Below, one piece after another: positions 18,618 to 27,081 of a stretch of 64,000 bases of DNA. Under the pieces are notes generated by a model. It was not told where the DNA came from, made no database searches, and saw nothing but the letters and a program-made list of their open reading frames with translations. Each line of letters opens with the position of its first letter. Position 1 is the stretch's first letter. The translations under genes were made by a program, and so were the position numbers. Source of the stretch: Methylobacterium fujisawaense (GTDB lineage: Bacteria > Pseudomonadota > Alphaproteobacteria > Rhizobiales > Beijerinckiaceae); the NCBI RefSeq assembly GCF_014138435.1, contig NZ_JACJIM010000003.1, forward strand, positions 496,001 to 560,000, in the 5' to 3' direction.

Positions 18618-19690
18618 TCGACGCCGCCTTCCCGCTCGTCCGGCCGCTCCTCCATCGCCTTGACGCGGAGCGCGCGCACGACCTGACGCTGCACGCCCTG
18701 GCGCTCCTTCCGGCGGCTGGCCCGCCGACGGACGACCCGCGGCTCGCCGTCGACCTGCTCGGGCGCCGCTTCCCCAACCCGGTCGGCCTCGCCGCCGGCT
18801 TCGACAAGGGCGCGCGCGTTCCCGACGCGTTGCTGAGCCTCGGCTTCGGCTTCGTCGAGGTGGGCGGGGTGGTGCCGCGACCGCAGCCCGGCAACCCGCG
18901 GCCGCGGGTGTTCCGCCTGACCGCCGACCGGGCGGTGATCAACCGCTTCGGCCTCAACAGCGAGGGGGTGTCGGTGGTGGCCGGCCGGTTGCGTGTCCGG
19001 AAAGGCCGCTCCGGGATCGTCGGCGTCAACATCGGCGCCAACAAGGAGTCCACCGACCGCCTCGCCGACTACGCGGCCTGCACTGCCGCCCTCGCGCCGC
19101 TGGTCGATTTCGTCACCGTCAATGTCTCCTCGCCCAACACCCCGGGCCTGCGCGACCTCCAGGGCGAGGCCTTCCTCGACGAACTGCTCGCCCGGACGGT
19201 CGAGGCCCGCGACGCGGCGGGTGCCGACGCGGCGATCCTCCTGAAGATCGCCCCCGACATGGCGTTGGACGCCCTCGACGCGGTCTGCGCAACGGCGCAA
19301 CGGCGCGGCGTCCAGGCCCTCGTCGTGTCCAACACCACCGTGGCCCGTCCGGCGAGCCTCCGCGAGCAGGGGCTCGCCCGGGAGACCGGCGGGCTGTCGG
19401 GCCGGCCGCTCTTCGGCCCGGCGACCCGGATGCTGGCCCAGACGCGCCTGCGGGTCGGAGACACGATTCCGCTGATCGGCGTCGGCGGCGTGGATTCGGC
19501 GGAGGCCGCCTGGGCCAAGATCCGGGCCGGGGCCAGTCTCGTGCAGCTCTACTCCGCGCTCGTGTACGAGGGCCCGGGACTGGTCGGGCGCATCAAGGCG
19601 GGCCTGCTGGCGCAGATGGACCGGGCCGGCGTCACCAGCCTCGCCACGGTGGTCGGACGGGACGCCGCGGAACTCGCCCGCACCGCGTGA
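18614..19690 (+). CDS. pyrD: Dihydroorotate dehydrogenase (quinone), PyrD class 2
   Basis: A 358-residue membrane-associated flavoenzyme that oxidises dihydroorotate to orotate with quinone in pyrimidine synthesis. Class 2 features are the N-terminal amphipathic extension ([19 protein letters not shown]), the FMN region [23 protein letters not shown], the catalytic serine region [15 protein letters not shown], and [20 protein letters not shown]. The ATG at 18614 overlaps the DUF952 stop by 4 bp; the upstream extension of the frame is a shadow. Confidence 0.95.
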   Translation: MIDAAFPLVRPLLHRLDAERAHDLTLHALALLPAAGPPTDDPRLAVDLLGRRFPNPVGLAAGFDKGARVPDALLSLGFGFVEVGGVVPRPQPGNPRPRVFRLTADRAVINRFGLNSEGVSVVAGRLRVRKGRSGIVGVNIGANKESTDRLADYAACTAALAPLVDFVTVNVSSPNTPGLRDLQGEAFLDELLARTVEARDAAGADAAILLKIAPDMALDALDAVCATAQRRGVQALVVSNTTVARPASLREQGLARETGGLSGRPLFGPATRMLAQTRLRVGDTIPLIGVGGVDSAEAAWAKIRAGASLVQLYSALVYEGPGLVGRIKAGLLAQMDRAGVTSLATVVGRDAAELARTA

Positions 19691-19847
19691 GAGGGGACGC
19701 GCCAGTTTAGAAAGGCTTTGCGGAGTGGGAGCTTAGCCTGTGCCCCATGCATGAGGGGCCTGCGCCCGCACGCCATTGTGAGGGACCTGGAGAGCCGCTT
19801 ATCTCGCGTCTGCGAGACACGTCGCGTCAGCCAATCCAGGACGGTTC

Positions 19848-22145
19848 ATGGCCCAATCTGAAGGGTCTTCCAAGCGCTCATCCGCCGCCGGCGGCTGGGG
19901 TGCTCTGAAGAGCTGCGGCAAGCACCTGCTCGGCAGCCGCGCGCCCCTCACCGGCGCCCGCGCGCTGTTGAAGGCCAACCAGCCCGACGGGTTCGACTGC
20001 CCCGGCTGCGCCTGGGGCGACCCGGAGCACGGCTCGTCCTTCGAGTTCTGCGAGAACGGCGTGAAGGCGGTCTCCTGGGAGGCCACCGACAAGCGCACGA
20101 AGCCGTCCTTCTTCGCCAAGCACACGCTGACCGAGCTGCGGGACTGGAGCGACTACGCCCTCGAGGGCCAGGGCCGCCTGACGCATCCGATGCGCTACGA
20201 CGCGGCGAGCGACCGCTACCTGCCGGTGAGCTGGGACGCGGCCTTCGCGGAGATCGGCGCGACCCTGCGCGGGCTCGACCATCCGGACCAGGCCGAGTTC
20301 TACACCTCGGGCCGCGCCTCCAACGAGGCCGCCTACCTGTACCAGCTCTTCGCCCGGGCCTACGGGACCAACAATTTCCCCGACTGCTCGAACATGTGCC
20401 ACGAGGCGAGCGGCGTGGCGCTGATCGATGCGATCGGCATCGGCAAGGGCACGGTCCTGCTGGAGGATTTCGAGAAGGCGGACGCGATCTTCTGCGTCGG
20501 CCAGAATCCCGGGACCAACCATCCGCGGATGCTCGGCGACCTGCGCCGGGCGGCCGAGCGCGGCGCCCAGGTCGTGGTGCTCAACCCGGTGCGCGAGCGC
20601 GGCCTGGAGCGGTTCGCCGATCCGCAGAACACCGTCGAGATGCTCCGCGGCTCGAGCCGCCCCATCGCCAGCCACTATCTGCAGCCGCGCTCGGGCGGCG
20701 ACATGGCGGCCTTCCGGGGCATCGCCAAGATCGTGTTCGCCCGCGACGCCGAGGCCCTGGCGGCCGGCCGGCCGTCGCTCCTCGACCAGGCCTTCCTGGA
20801 GCACCACACCGCCGGTCTCGACGCCTATCGGTCGGCCGTTGAGGCGACCTCCTGGGACGCGATCCTCGACCAGTCCGGCCTCACGATGGACGAGATCGCC
20901 GCCATGGCGGACGTCTATCTCGGCGCGCAGCGGGTCATCGCCACCTGGGCGATGGGCGTGACCCAGCATCGGCACTCGGTGGCGACGATCCGGGAGATCG
21001 CCAACCTCCTGTTCCTGCGCGGCCATATCGGCCGCCCCGGCGCGGGCCTGTGCCCGGTCCGGGGCCACTCGAACGTTCAGGGCGACCGCACGGTCGGCAT
21101 CAACGAGCGCCCCTCCGCGTCCTTCCTGGACGCCCTGGAGCAGCATTTCGGCCTCGCCATGCCGCGCCGGCACGGCCACAACGTGCTCGCGGCGATCCGC
21201 GCCATGCGGGACGGCACGTCCAAGGCCTTCATCGGGCTCGGCGGCAACTTCCTGCGGGCGACGCCCGACACGCCGGTGGTGGCGCAGGCGCTGGCGTCGT
21301 GCCGGCTCACCGTCCACATCGCCACGAAACTCAACCACGCCCATCTGGTGCCCGGCGCGGTCGGCTACCTGCTGCCCTGCCTCGGCCGCACCGAGATCGA
21401 CCGGACCGAAGAGGGCAAGATCCAGATCGTGACCGTCGAAGATTCGATGAGCATGGTCCACGGGTCGGGCGGCATCAACAAGCCGGCCTCGAAGGAGCTG
21501 CGGTCCGAGATCGCCATCATCGCCGGGATGGCGCAGGCGACACTCGGCGCCTCCGCCATCGACTGGGCCGGCTTCGCCGCGGATTACGACCGGATCCGCG
21601 AGGCGATCGCCGCCACGATCCCGGGCTTCACCGGCTACAACACCCGCGTGCGCAAGCCCCGCGGCTTCATGCTGCGCAACCTCGCCGCCGAGCGGGTGTT
21701 CGAGACGGCCACCGGCCGGGCCAATTTCTCGGCGGATGCCCTGCCGGCCGAAACCGAACATCAGGCCGCCCGGAAGGCCCGCGACACGTTCGTGCTGCAG
21801 ACGTTCCGCAGCCACGACCAGTACAACACCACGATCTACGGGATGGATGACCGCTACCGCGGCGTCTACGGCGAGCGCCGCGTCCTGTTCGCCCATCCGG
21901 ACGACCTCGCGGCGATCCGCGACCGGCTCGGCGAGCGCGTCGACATCGTGGGCACGCACGACGACGGCATCACCCGCCGCGCGGAGAATTTCCGCCTCGT
22001 GCCCTTCGACATGCCGCGGGGATCGCTGGCCGGCTACTATCCGGAGCTGAACGTGCTGGTGCCCCTGTCGACCTTCGGCGAGAAGAGCGACACGCCGACC
22101 TCCAAGTCCGTGCTGGTGACCCTGCAGGCGCCCGTGGCCGCGTGA
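19848..22145 (+). CDS. FdhF/YdeP-family molybdopterin oxidoreductase (Fdh4A-like)
   Basis: A 765-residue bis-MGD oxidoreductase of the YdeP type. The N-terminal cysteines (FDCPGCAWGDPE, then EFCENG) suit one Fe-S cluster; a cysteine in NFPDCSNMCHEASGVAL lies where the molybdenum ligand region is expected. The MGD-binding domains follow (QNPGTNHPRMLGDLRRAA; GLGGNFLRATPDTPV) and the C-terminal molydopterin-binding domain covers about 630-760. In M. extorquens a gene of this kind with a small partner (fdh4A/fdh4B) is required for the fourth formate dehydrogenase, and the same two-gene layout is seen here. No Tat signal is visible, so it is probably cytosolic. Formate as substrate is inference. 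Confidence 0.85.
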   Translation: MAQSEGSSKRSSAAGGWGALKSCGKHLLGSRAPLTGARALLKANQPDGFDCPGCAWGDPEHGSSFEFCENGVKAVSWEATDKRTKPSFFAKHTLTELRDWSDYALEGQGRLTHPMRYDAASDRYLPVSWDAAFAEIGATLRGLDHPDQAEFYTSGRASNEAAYLYQLFARAYGTNNFPDCSNMCHEASGVALIDAIGIGKGTVLLEDFEKADAIFCVGQNPGTNHPRMLGDLRRAAERGAQVVVLNPVRERGLERFADPQNTVEMLRGSSRPIASHYLQPRSGGDMAAFRGIAKIVFARDAEALAAGRPSLLDQAFLEHHTAGLDAYRSAVEATSWDAILDQSGLTMDEIAAMADVYLGAQRVIATWAMGVTQHRHSVATIREIANLLFLRGHIGRPGAGLCPVRGHSNVQGDRTVGINERPSASFLDALEQHFGLAMPRRHGHNVLAAIRAMRDGTSKAFIGLGGNFLRATPDTPVVAQALASCRLTVHIATKLNHAHLVPGAVGYLLPCLGRTEIDRTEEGKIQIVTVEDSMSMVHGSGGINKPASKELRSEIAIIAGMAQATLGASAIDWAGFAADYDRIREAIAATIPGFTGYNTRVRKPRGFMLRNLAAERVFETATGRANFSADALPAETEHQAARKARDTFVLQTFRSHDQYNTTIYGMDDRYRGVYGERRVLFAHPDDLAAIRDRLGERVDIVGTHDDGITRRAENFRLVPFDMPRGSLAGYYPELNVLVPLSTFGEKSDTPTSKSVLVTLQAPVAA

Positions 22146-22417
22146 GCCAGGGCCCCGACGAGGCGGCGTTCGTCGCCGCCCTCGACCGGGTTTCGGCCGC
22201 TCATCCCGGCCTCGACCCGCTGTCGGCGGGTCTCCTGGCGGCGCTGGATCTCGGCCTGCCGGGCGACAGCCGCGCCTTCGCCCGCACCTTCGGGGTGGAG
22301 CACGCCCTCGTGCTGCGGTCGCTGGTCGGCCTGGAGGAGGCGGGGCTCGTCGTGGTCACGGCGCGCGATGGGCGCACCCAGCGGACGCGCTACGAATCCG
22401 CCGGGTGCGCCACGTGA
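22142..22417 (+). CDS. Small protein coupled to molybdopterin oxidoreductase (Fdh4B-like)
   Basis: A 91-residue protein starting at GTG 22142, overlapping the stop of the oxidoreductase by 4 bp, which indicates translational coupling. It has a winged-helix look (FARTFGVEHALVLRSLVGLEEAGLVVVTARDGRTQRTRYE), with no cysteines for cofactor binding except one near the C-terminus. By position it corresponds to the small second gene of the fdh4 unit of M. extorquens. Whether it is a subunit, a cofactor-insertion helper or a regulator cannot be told from sequence. Confidence 0.75.
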   Translation: MSQGPDEAAFVAALDRVSAAHPGLDPLSAGLLAALDLGLPGDSRAFARTFGVEHALVLRSLVGLEEAGLVVVTARDGRTQRTRYESAGCAT

Positions 22418-22509
22418 TGAACAAGCGCGGACCTGTCATCACGAGGGTCGCGCGATGACCCAGGCCCGCGCGACACGGCAGAGGGTGGCGCTGCGGGCTG
22501 GAAGACGGT

Positions 22510-23403
22510 TCAGAACCCCTTCGCCTTGATCGCCTCGGCCCAGGTGACTGCCCGGCGGTTCACGCCGAGGTGCTGCCGCTCGTAGAGCCGACCCTCCAGC
22601 TTGATCGCGCCGCGCTTGGCATATTCCGGGCGCTCGAACGCCTCGATCACCAGCTTGGCCCGGCGCACCTCCTCCTCGGTGGGGGCGAAGGACGTGTTGG
22701 CGGGCTCCAGCTGCGTCGGGTGGATCAGCGTCTTGCCGTCGAAGCCCAGGTCGCGGGCCTGACGGCACTCTTCGCGACAGCCTTCGGTATCGGCGATGTC
22801 GTTGTACACGCCATCGAGGATGGCCAAGCCCTCCGACCGGGCCGCGGCCAGCGCCATCATCATCCAGGGCAGCATCGGCACGCGGCCGGGCACGATCTTG
22901 GCCCAGGTGTCCTTGGCGAGGTCGTTGGTGCCCAGCACAAGGCAGGTCAGGCGGTTGCGCGGATCGCGCTTGGCCCGTGCGATCTCCTGGATGTTGAGGA
23001 TCGAGGCCGGCGTCTCGATCATCGCCCAGATCGCGATGCCCTCCGGGGCGTCGAGGGATTCGAGCCGGTCGGCGATGCTCTCCAGCACCGCCGGCGACGA
23101 GACCTTCGGCATCAGGATCGCGTCGGGCTTGGCTTCGATGGCGGCGTGGAGATCGGCCTCACCCCAGGGGGTCTGCGGGGCGTTGACCCGGATGATCAGC
23201 TCGCGGCTGCCGTAAGCGCCGCTCTTCACGGCGGCGCAGACCTGCTCCCGGGCGATCTCCTTTTCCTCCGGACCGACGGCATCCTCGAGGTCGAGAATGA
23301 TGCTGTCCACCGGCAGGGTCTTGGCCTTGTCGAGCGCCCGCTGGTTCGAGCCGGGCATGTAGAGCACGCTCCGGCGCAGGCGCAGATCGGTCGTCGTGGC
23401 CAT
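22510..23403 (-). CDS. HpcH/HpaI-type CoA ester lyase, Mcl2 (malyl-CoA thioesterase)-like
   Basis: A 297-residue TIM-barrel enzyme of the CitE/malyl-CoA lyase superfamily. Signatures are RRSVLYMPGSNQRALDKA, the metal/substrate segment SIILDLEDAVGPEEK, LIIRVNAPQTPWG, and GFDGKTLIHPTQLEPAN. The sequence resembles the short Mcl2 branch ((3S)-malyl-CoA thioesterase of Rhodobacter) more than the serine-cycle malyl-CoA lyase MclA, which starts with RSELAVPGSN and is longer. ATG 23403 follows GGGAGAAG. It likely acts on malyl-CoA or a related acyl-CoA of the ethylmalonyl-CoA/serine-cycle network; the exact reaction is inference. Confidence 0.8.
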   Translation of the reverse strand: MATTTDLRLRRSVLYMPGSNQRALDKAKTLPVDSIILDLEDAVGPEEKEIAREQVCAAVKSGAYGSRELIIRVNAPQTPWGEADLHAAIEAKPDAILMPKVSSPAVLESIADRLESLDAPEGIAIWAMIETPASILNIQEIARAKRDPRNRLTCLVLGTNDLAKDTWAKIVPGRVPMLPWMMMALAAARSEGLAILDGVYNDIADTEGCREECRQARDLGFDGKTLIHPTQLEPANTSFAPTEEEVRRAKLVIEAFERPEYAKRGAIKLEGRLYERQHLGVNRRAVTWAEAIKAKGF

Positions 23404-23618
23404 CGGCTTCTCCCTCCTGGGCCGTCGCGCGGCCTCCTGTCGTTGCACTGCACCCTAAAGCACGAAACCGGCCGCGCCACACCCTGACGATCGGGGCCGG
23501 TGAGTTCCCGGGCGGTTTGATACCGCGGCCTCTCTGCGCAGATCGAAGCCGCGGTTTGGTCATGTTCCGCCGCTTAAAGGCCGGACGAAACCAATTCTTG
23601 GAACCCGGAAACTCGACG

Positions 23619-23960
23619 ATGCGCAAAGTCTTGGTCACCCTGGCCTTGCTCGGGACATTGGCGGCACCCGAGGCGGCCCGGGCCCAGAGCCGGACCACCC
23701 TCGGCGTCGGCTCCGGCGCGGTCGCGGGGGCGCTGGTCGGCGGGCCGATCGGTGCCGTCGCGGGCGCCGTGGTCGGCGGCTTCGTGGGGAACTCGACGGA
23801 GCGCGGGCGCCGCCATGTCCGCCGGGGCCGCCGCTACGGCTCCGCGGCGCCGCGCCGGTCCTACCCGCGTCGGGCGGAGGCCGTCATGCCGCGCACCACG
23901 GGCACCGTCGCCCGCGCCGCGCCGTCCGCCCAGCCCACCACCTGGAAGGATCCGCGCTAG
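23619..23960 (+). CDS. Small glycine-zipper secreted protein
   Basis: A 113-residue protein with a signal peptide (residues 1-22, ending ARAQS), then a glycine-zipper hydrophobic hairpin (GVGSGAVAGALVGGPIGAVA, continuing to GGFVGN; residues about 27-58), then a strongly basic Arg-rich tail. Such proteins are common in Methylobacterium and probably associate with the envelope. The ATG at 23619 is chosen because it begins the signal peptide; the open frame extends to 23517. Function unknown. Confidence 0.75.
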   Translation: MRKVLVTLALLGTLAAPEAARAQSRTTLGVGSGAVAGALVGGPIGAVAGAVVGGFVGNSTERGRRHVRRGRRYGSAAPRRSYPRRAEAVMPRTTGTVARAAPSAQPTTWKDPR

Positions 23961-23994
23961 CAGGCCGCTCGCCTCGCACGGACGCGGAATCCGC

Positions 23995-25353
23995 CTAGGC
24001 CGCCTGTTCGCATGCGGATGACGCTGGTTCCCGGAACGTGTCCCGGGCGAGGCCCGGGAAGGCGATCGCCTGTCCGAGGCCCCGGGCGCCCAGGAAGCTC
24101 ACGAAGGCGAGCCACAGCCCGGTATTGCCGAGGCCCAGGCTCTCGACCAGCACGAGGATCGCGCAATAGGCGGCGAGCGCGCACGCCATCAGGTTGCGCA
24201 TCGCCCGGGTCCAGGTCGCGCCGATGTAGATCCCGTCATACGCGAAGGGCGCAGCGGCGGCGAGCGGCGCCAGGGCCGCGAGGACGAGGTAGGAGCGCGC
24301 CGCCTCGCGCACCGGCCCGTTCGTCGTTACGGCATCGATGAAGGCCGCGCCGCCCGCCAGCGACAGCAGGCTGACCGCGAGCCCGAAGCCGAGGCACCAG
24401 CGCAGGCACAGGGTGGCGGCCGCATCGAATGCGTCCGCGTCCCGGGCGCCCACCGCCTGGCCGCAGAGGGTCTCGGCCGCCGTGGCGAAGCCGTCGAGGA
24501 AGAACCCGCCGATCAGGAAAAGATTCCACAGGACCGAGTTCGCCGCCAGCACCACGTCGCCCTGCCGGGCGCCCAGCGCCGAGAACAGCACGATGCCGGT
24601 GATCAGGGCGAGCGTCCGCAGGATCACGTCGCCGTTGACGCTGAGCGTCCGGCGGAGCGCCGTGGCGTCGCGGAGATCGCGCAGCGGCACCCGGAACGGC
24701 CGCGCGCCGAGGCGCGCCAGGAGGACCAGCCCGAGGCCGAGCCCGAGCGCCTCGGCGCCCAGCGTCGCCAGCGCCGCCCCGGCGAGCCCGAGGCCGAAGC
24801 CCAGGACCAGGGTGAGCGTCAGCGCGACATTGGTCAGGTTGATCGCGACCTGCAGCAGCAGGCCGAGATCGGTGCGCCCGCGCCCCAGGACCGAGCCGAG
24901 CACGCCGTAGCTCGCCAGCACGAAGGGCGCGGACAGGATGCGGATGTGGAAATAGGTCGCAAGGCCCGCAATCACGGCCTCGCTCGCTCCGCTGATCCGG
25001 AAGGCGAGCTGGGCGAGCGGCCCCTGCAGGACCACCAGGACGAGGCCGATCAGGGCGCCCGCCGCCAGCGCCCGTGCGAGGATGCGGTCGACCTCCGGCT
25101 CGTCTTGTCCGCCGACCGCCTGCGCGGTCAGGCCGGCGGTCGCCATGCGAAGCGCCCCGAACGACCAGAAGATCGCGTCGAAGATCACCGCGCCGAGGGC
25201 GATGGCGCCGAGCAGCGCCGCGTCGCCGAGCCGGCCGATCACCGCCGCCCCGACGAAGCCGAGCATCGGCGTCGTGACGTTGGCGACCGTCATCGGCAGC
25301 GCCAGAGCCAGGACGCGGCGGTTCGTCGGGCGGCCGGGGCTGGCGGCGTGCAT
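23995..25353 (-). CDS. MATE family efflux transporter
   Basis: A 452-residue integral membrane protein with about 12 transmembrane helices arranged as two homologous halves. It belongs to the MATE/DinF group of multidrug and toxic-compound exporters driven by H+ or Na+ (start RRVLALALPMTVANVTTPML; repeat DGFATAAETLCGQAVGARD is the family signature). Length is normal. Substrate unknown. It is followed convergently by the glycine-zipper gene with 34 bp between stops. Confidence 0.9.
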   Translation of the reverse strand: MHAASPGRPTNRRVLALALPMTVANVTTPMLGFVGAAVIGRLGDAALLGAIALGAVIFDAIFWSFGALRMATAGLTAQAVGGQDEPEVDRILARALAAGALIGLVLVVLQGPLAQLAFRISGASEAVIAGLATYFHIRILSAPFVLASYGVLGSVLGRGRTDLGLLLQVAINLTNVALTLTLVLGFGLGLAGAALATLGAEALGLGLGLVLLARLGARPFRVPLRDLRDATALRRTLSVNGDVILRTLALITGIVLFSALGARQGDVVLAANSVLWNLFLIGGFFLDGFATAAETLCGQAVGARDADAFDAAATLCLRWCLGFGLAVSLLSLAGGAAFIDAVTTNGPVREAARSYLVLAALAPLAAAAPFAYDGIYIGATWTRAMRNLMACALAAYCAILVLVESLGLGNTGLWLAFVSFLGARGLGQAIAFPGLARDTFREPASSACEQAA

Positions 25354-25483
25354 CAGGCCTCACGCTGGTAAGCTGCGCCGTCCGCGCAAAGCCGGAGGAG
25401 GGCATCGGCGGGTCAGGCTCCCAGGCTCCGCTCCGCGGCGCCGGGATGACGGGCCTGACCGTGCCGGTCGGCCTCGAATTCGG

Positions 25484-25837
25484 TCAGCGCGAGACGGCGA
25501 AGAGGCGCGCGATCAGCCAGAGCGGCACGACCACGATCGCCCCGGCGAGGATCCAGCCGCCGAAATCGTGGAGCGAGGCGAGCCCGACATCGATCAGCGC
25601 CCGCGCCGAATCATAGACGTGCCAGAACAGCCGCCCGGGCGTGAGGCCGAGCATCGACATGAAGGCGCCGACCAGCACCGACAGGAACAGCAGGCGCAGG
25701 AACACGCCGGCGGGCGAGCCGCCGAGGAAGCGCCGGAGCGCCGAGGGTCGCGACCGGTAGGTCTCCGCCCCGTAGGGGGCGTTCGGCGGCGCGCCCTGCT
25801 GATAGCCTTGCCGGCGCCGGTCGTGATCGACGAGCAT
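25484..25837 (-). CDS. Small membrane protein, DUF6460-like
   Basis: A 117-residue protein with a polar N-terminus and two hydrophobic segments (about residues 48-72, GVFLRLLFLSVLVGAFMSML, and 90-112, GGWILAGAIVVVPLWLIARL). The RFLGGSP-x-VFLRL and final VPLWLIARL patterns match small alphaproteobacterial membrane proteins of the DUF6460 kind. The ATG at 25837 is taken; a longer frame exists but its extra part is Arg-rich shadow. Function unknown. Confidence 0.65.
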   Translation of the reverse strand: MLVDHDRRRQGYQQGAPPNAPYGAETYRSRPSALRRFLGGSPAGVFLRLLFLSVLVGAFMSMLGLTPGRLFWHVYDSARALIDVGLASLHDFGGWILAGAIVVVPLWLIARLFAVSR

Positions 25838-26124
25838 TGCGTCCTCGTGAAGCCTCAGGGCCTTCGGATCGGCGACGAAGCGGGCGGAACCGTGGCCGGC
25901 GCACCACACCGCGTCGAAACCGGAACGCGGATCGGGCGTTGGCGGGTTTCTCCTGCGCCGTGCAGATGGCAAGCGGCGACGCGCACGCCAAGATGCAGGG
26001 CCAAGATGCAGGACGGGGTGGGGCACGACGCCGGGTTGTCGCAGCGCCCCCTCGACCAAAGGGAGAACTCCCGGGATATGGGAGTGTTGTGAGAGGCTCG
26101 AGTGCCGACGGGACCATACGCACG

Positions 26125-27081
26125 ATGATCGACCACGCCCTGTTCGACCCGGCGACGATCGATCCCGAGACGATCCGGATCAACGCCGAGATCGTGGCGG
26201 CGCATGCCGCCCTGCCCGATCCCTGGTCGCTGCCGATCGCCGAAGTCCGCGAGCGCCGCCGCCTGGGCACCAAGGCGGCGCCGGCCATGCCGCACAGCGC
26301 CCGGGCGGAGTGGCTGACGATCGACGGGCCCGGTGGTCCTCTCAAGCTCCGCGTGGTCCGGCCCAAGCCCGGTACGAAGCTGCGCGGCGCCTATCTGCAC
26401 ATCCATCGCGGCGGCTGGGTCTGGGGCTCCGCCGACGAGCAGGATCCCTGGCTGGAGCGGATCGCCGACACCTGCGGCTTCGTCGCCCTCTCGGTGGAGT
26501 ACCGGCTCGCCCCGGAGCATCCCTATCCGGCGGCGCTGCACGATTGCGAGGCCGCGGCCCTCTGGCTGGCCGGCCCCGGCAAGGTCGAGTTCGGCATTCA
26601 CGCCCTGACGATCGGGGGCGAGTCGGTGGGCGCGCACCTCGCCGTGATGGTGCTGCTGCGGCTGCGCGACAAGCACAACCTGCCGCGGGCCTTCCGGGGC
26701 GCCAACCTGAATGCCGGCTTCTTCGACCTCGGCCTCACCCCATCGGTCCGGAACTGGGGCGAGGAGCGGCTCGTTGTGAACACCCGCGACCTGACCAAGT
26801 TCGCCGACGGCTATGTCCGCGAGGGCATCGACCGGCGTCGGCCGGACGTGTCGCCGATCTATGCCGACTTGAAGGGGCTGCCGCCGGCCCTGTTCACCAT
26901 CGGCACTGCCGATCCCCTCCTCGACGACACGCTGTACATGTCGGCGCGCTGGGCGGCGGCCGGCAATGGCGGCCACACCGCGGTCTATCCCGGCGGGTGT
27001 CACGTGTTCGCCCGCTATCCGAGCCCGATGAGCGAGAGGGCCCTGGAACTGATCGACCGTTTCCTGATGGCGCTCGCCTGA
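26125..27081 (+). CDS. Alpha/beta hydrolase, HSL family esterase
   Basis: A 318-residue hydrolase of the hormone-sensitive-lipase group. The oxyanion motif is HRGG (residues 94-97, replacing the usual HGGG), then VEYRLAPEHPYPAA, the nucleophile S167 in GGESVGAH, Asp in GTADPLLDD and His in GGCHVFARYP. It probably hydrolyses short acyl esters in the cytosol. The ATG at 26125 begins a typical N-terminal cap; the frame upstream is shadow. Its stop overlaps the likely start of the helicase gene, suggesting an operon. Confidence 0.88.
   Translation: MIDHALFDPATIDPETIRINAEIVAAHAALPDPWSLPIAEVRERRRLGTKAAPAMPHSARAEWLTIDGPGGPLKLRVVRPKPGTKLRGAYLHIHRGGWVWGSADEQDPWLERIADTCGFVALSVEYRLAPEHPYPAALHDCEAAALWLAGPGKVEFGIHALTIGGESVGAHLAVMVLLRLRDKHNLPRAFRGANLNAGFFDLGLTPSVRNWGEERLVVNTRDLTKFADGYVREGIDRRRPDVSPIYADLKGLPPALFTIGTADPLLDDTLYMSARWAAAGNGGHTAVYPGGCHVFARYPSPMSERALELIDRFLMALA

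Noticed and set aside
19878..21959. 693-residue open frame antisense to the molybdopterin oxidoreductase
   Set aside because: Shadow frame; composition is Arg/Ala/Gly/His-rich without domains, and the sense protein is clearly conserved.
24040..24060. Palindrome-like cccgggcgaggcccggg in the MATE gene
   Set aside because: It lies in coding sequence with normal codons, and no second copy or function is evident.
26310..27077. N-terminal extension of the helicase frame over the hydrolase gene
   Set aside because: The extra 256 residues are out-of-frame shadow of the alpha/beta hydrolase, whose motifs are intact in its own frame.
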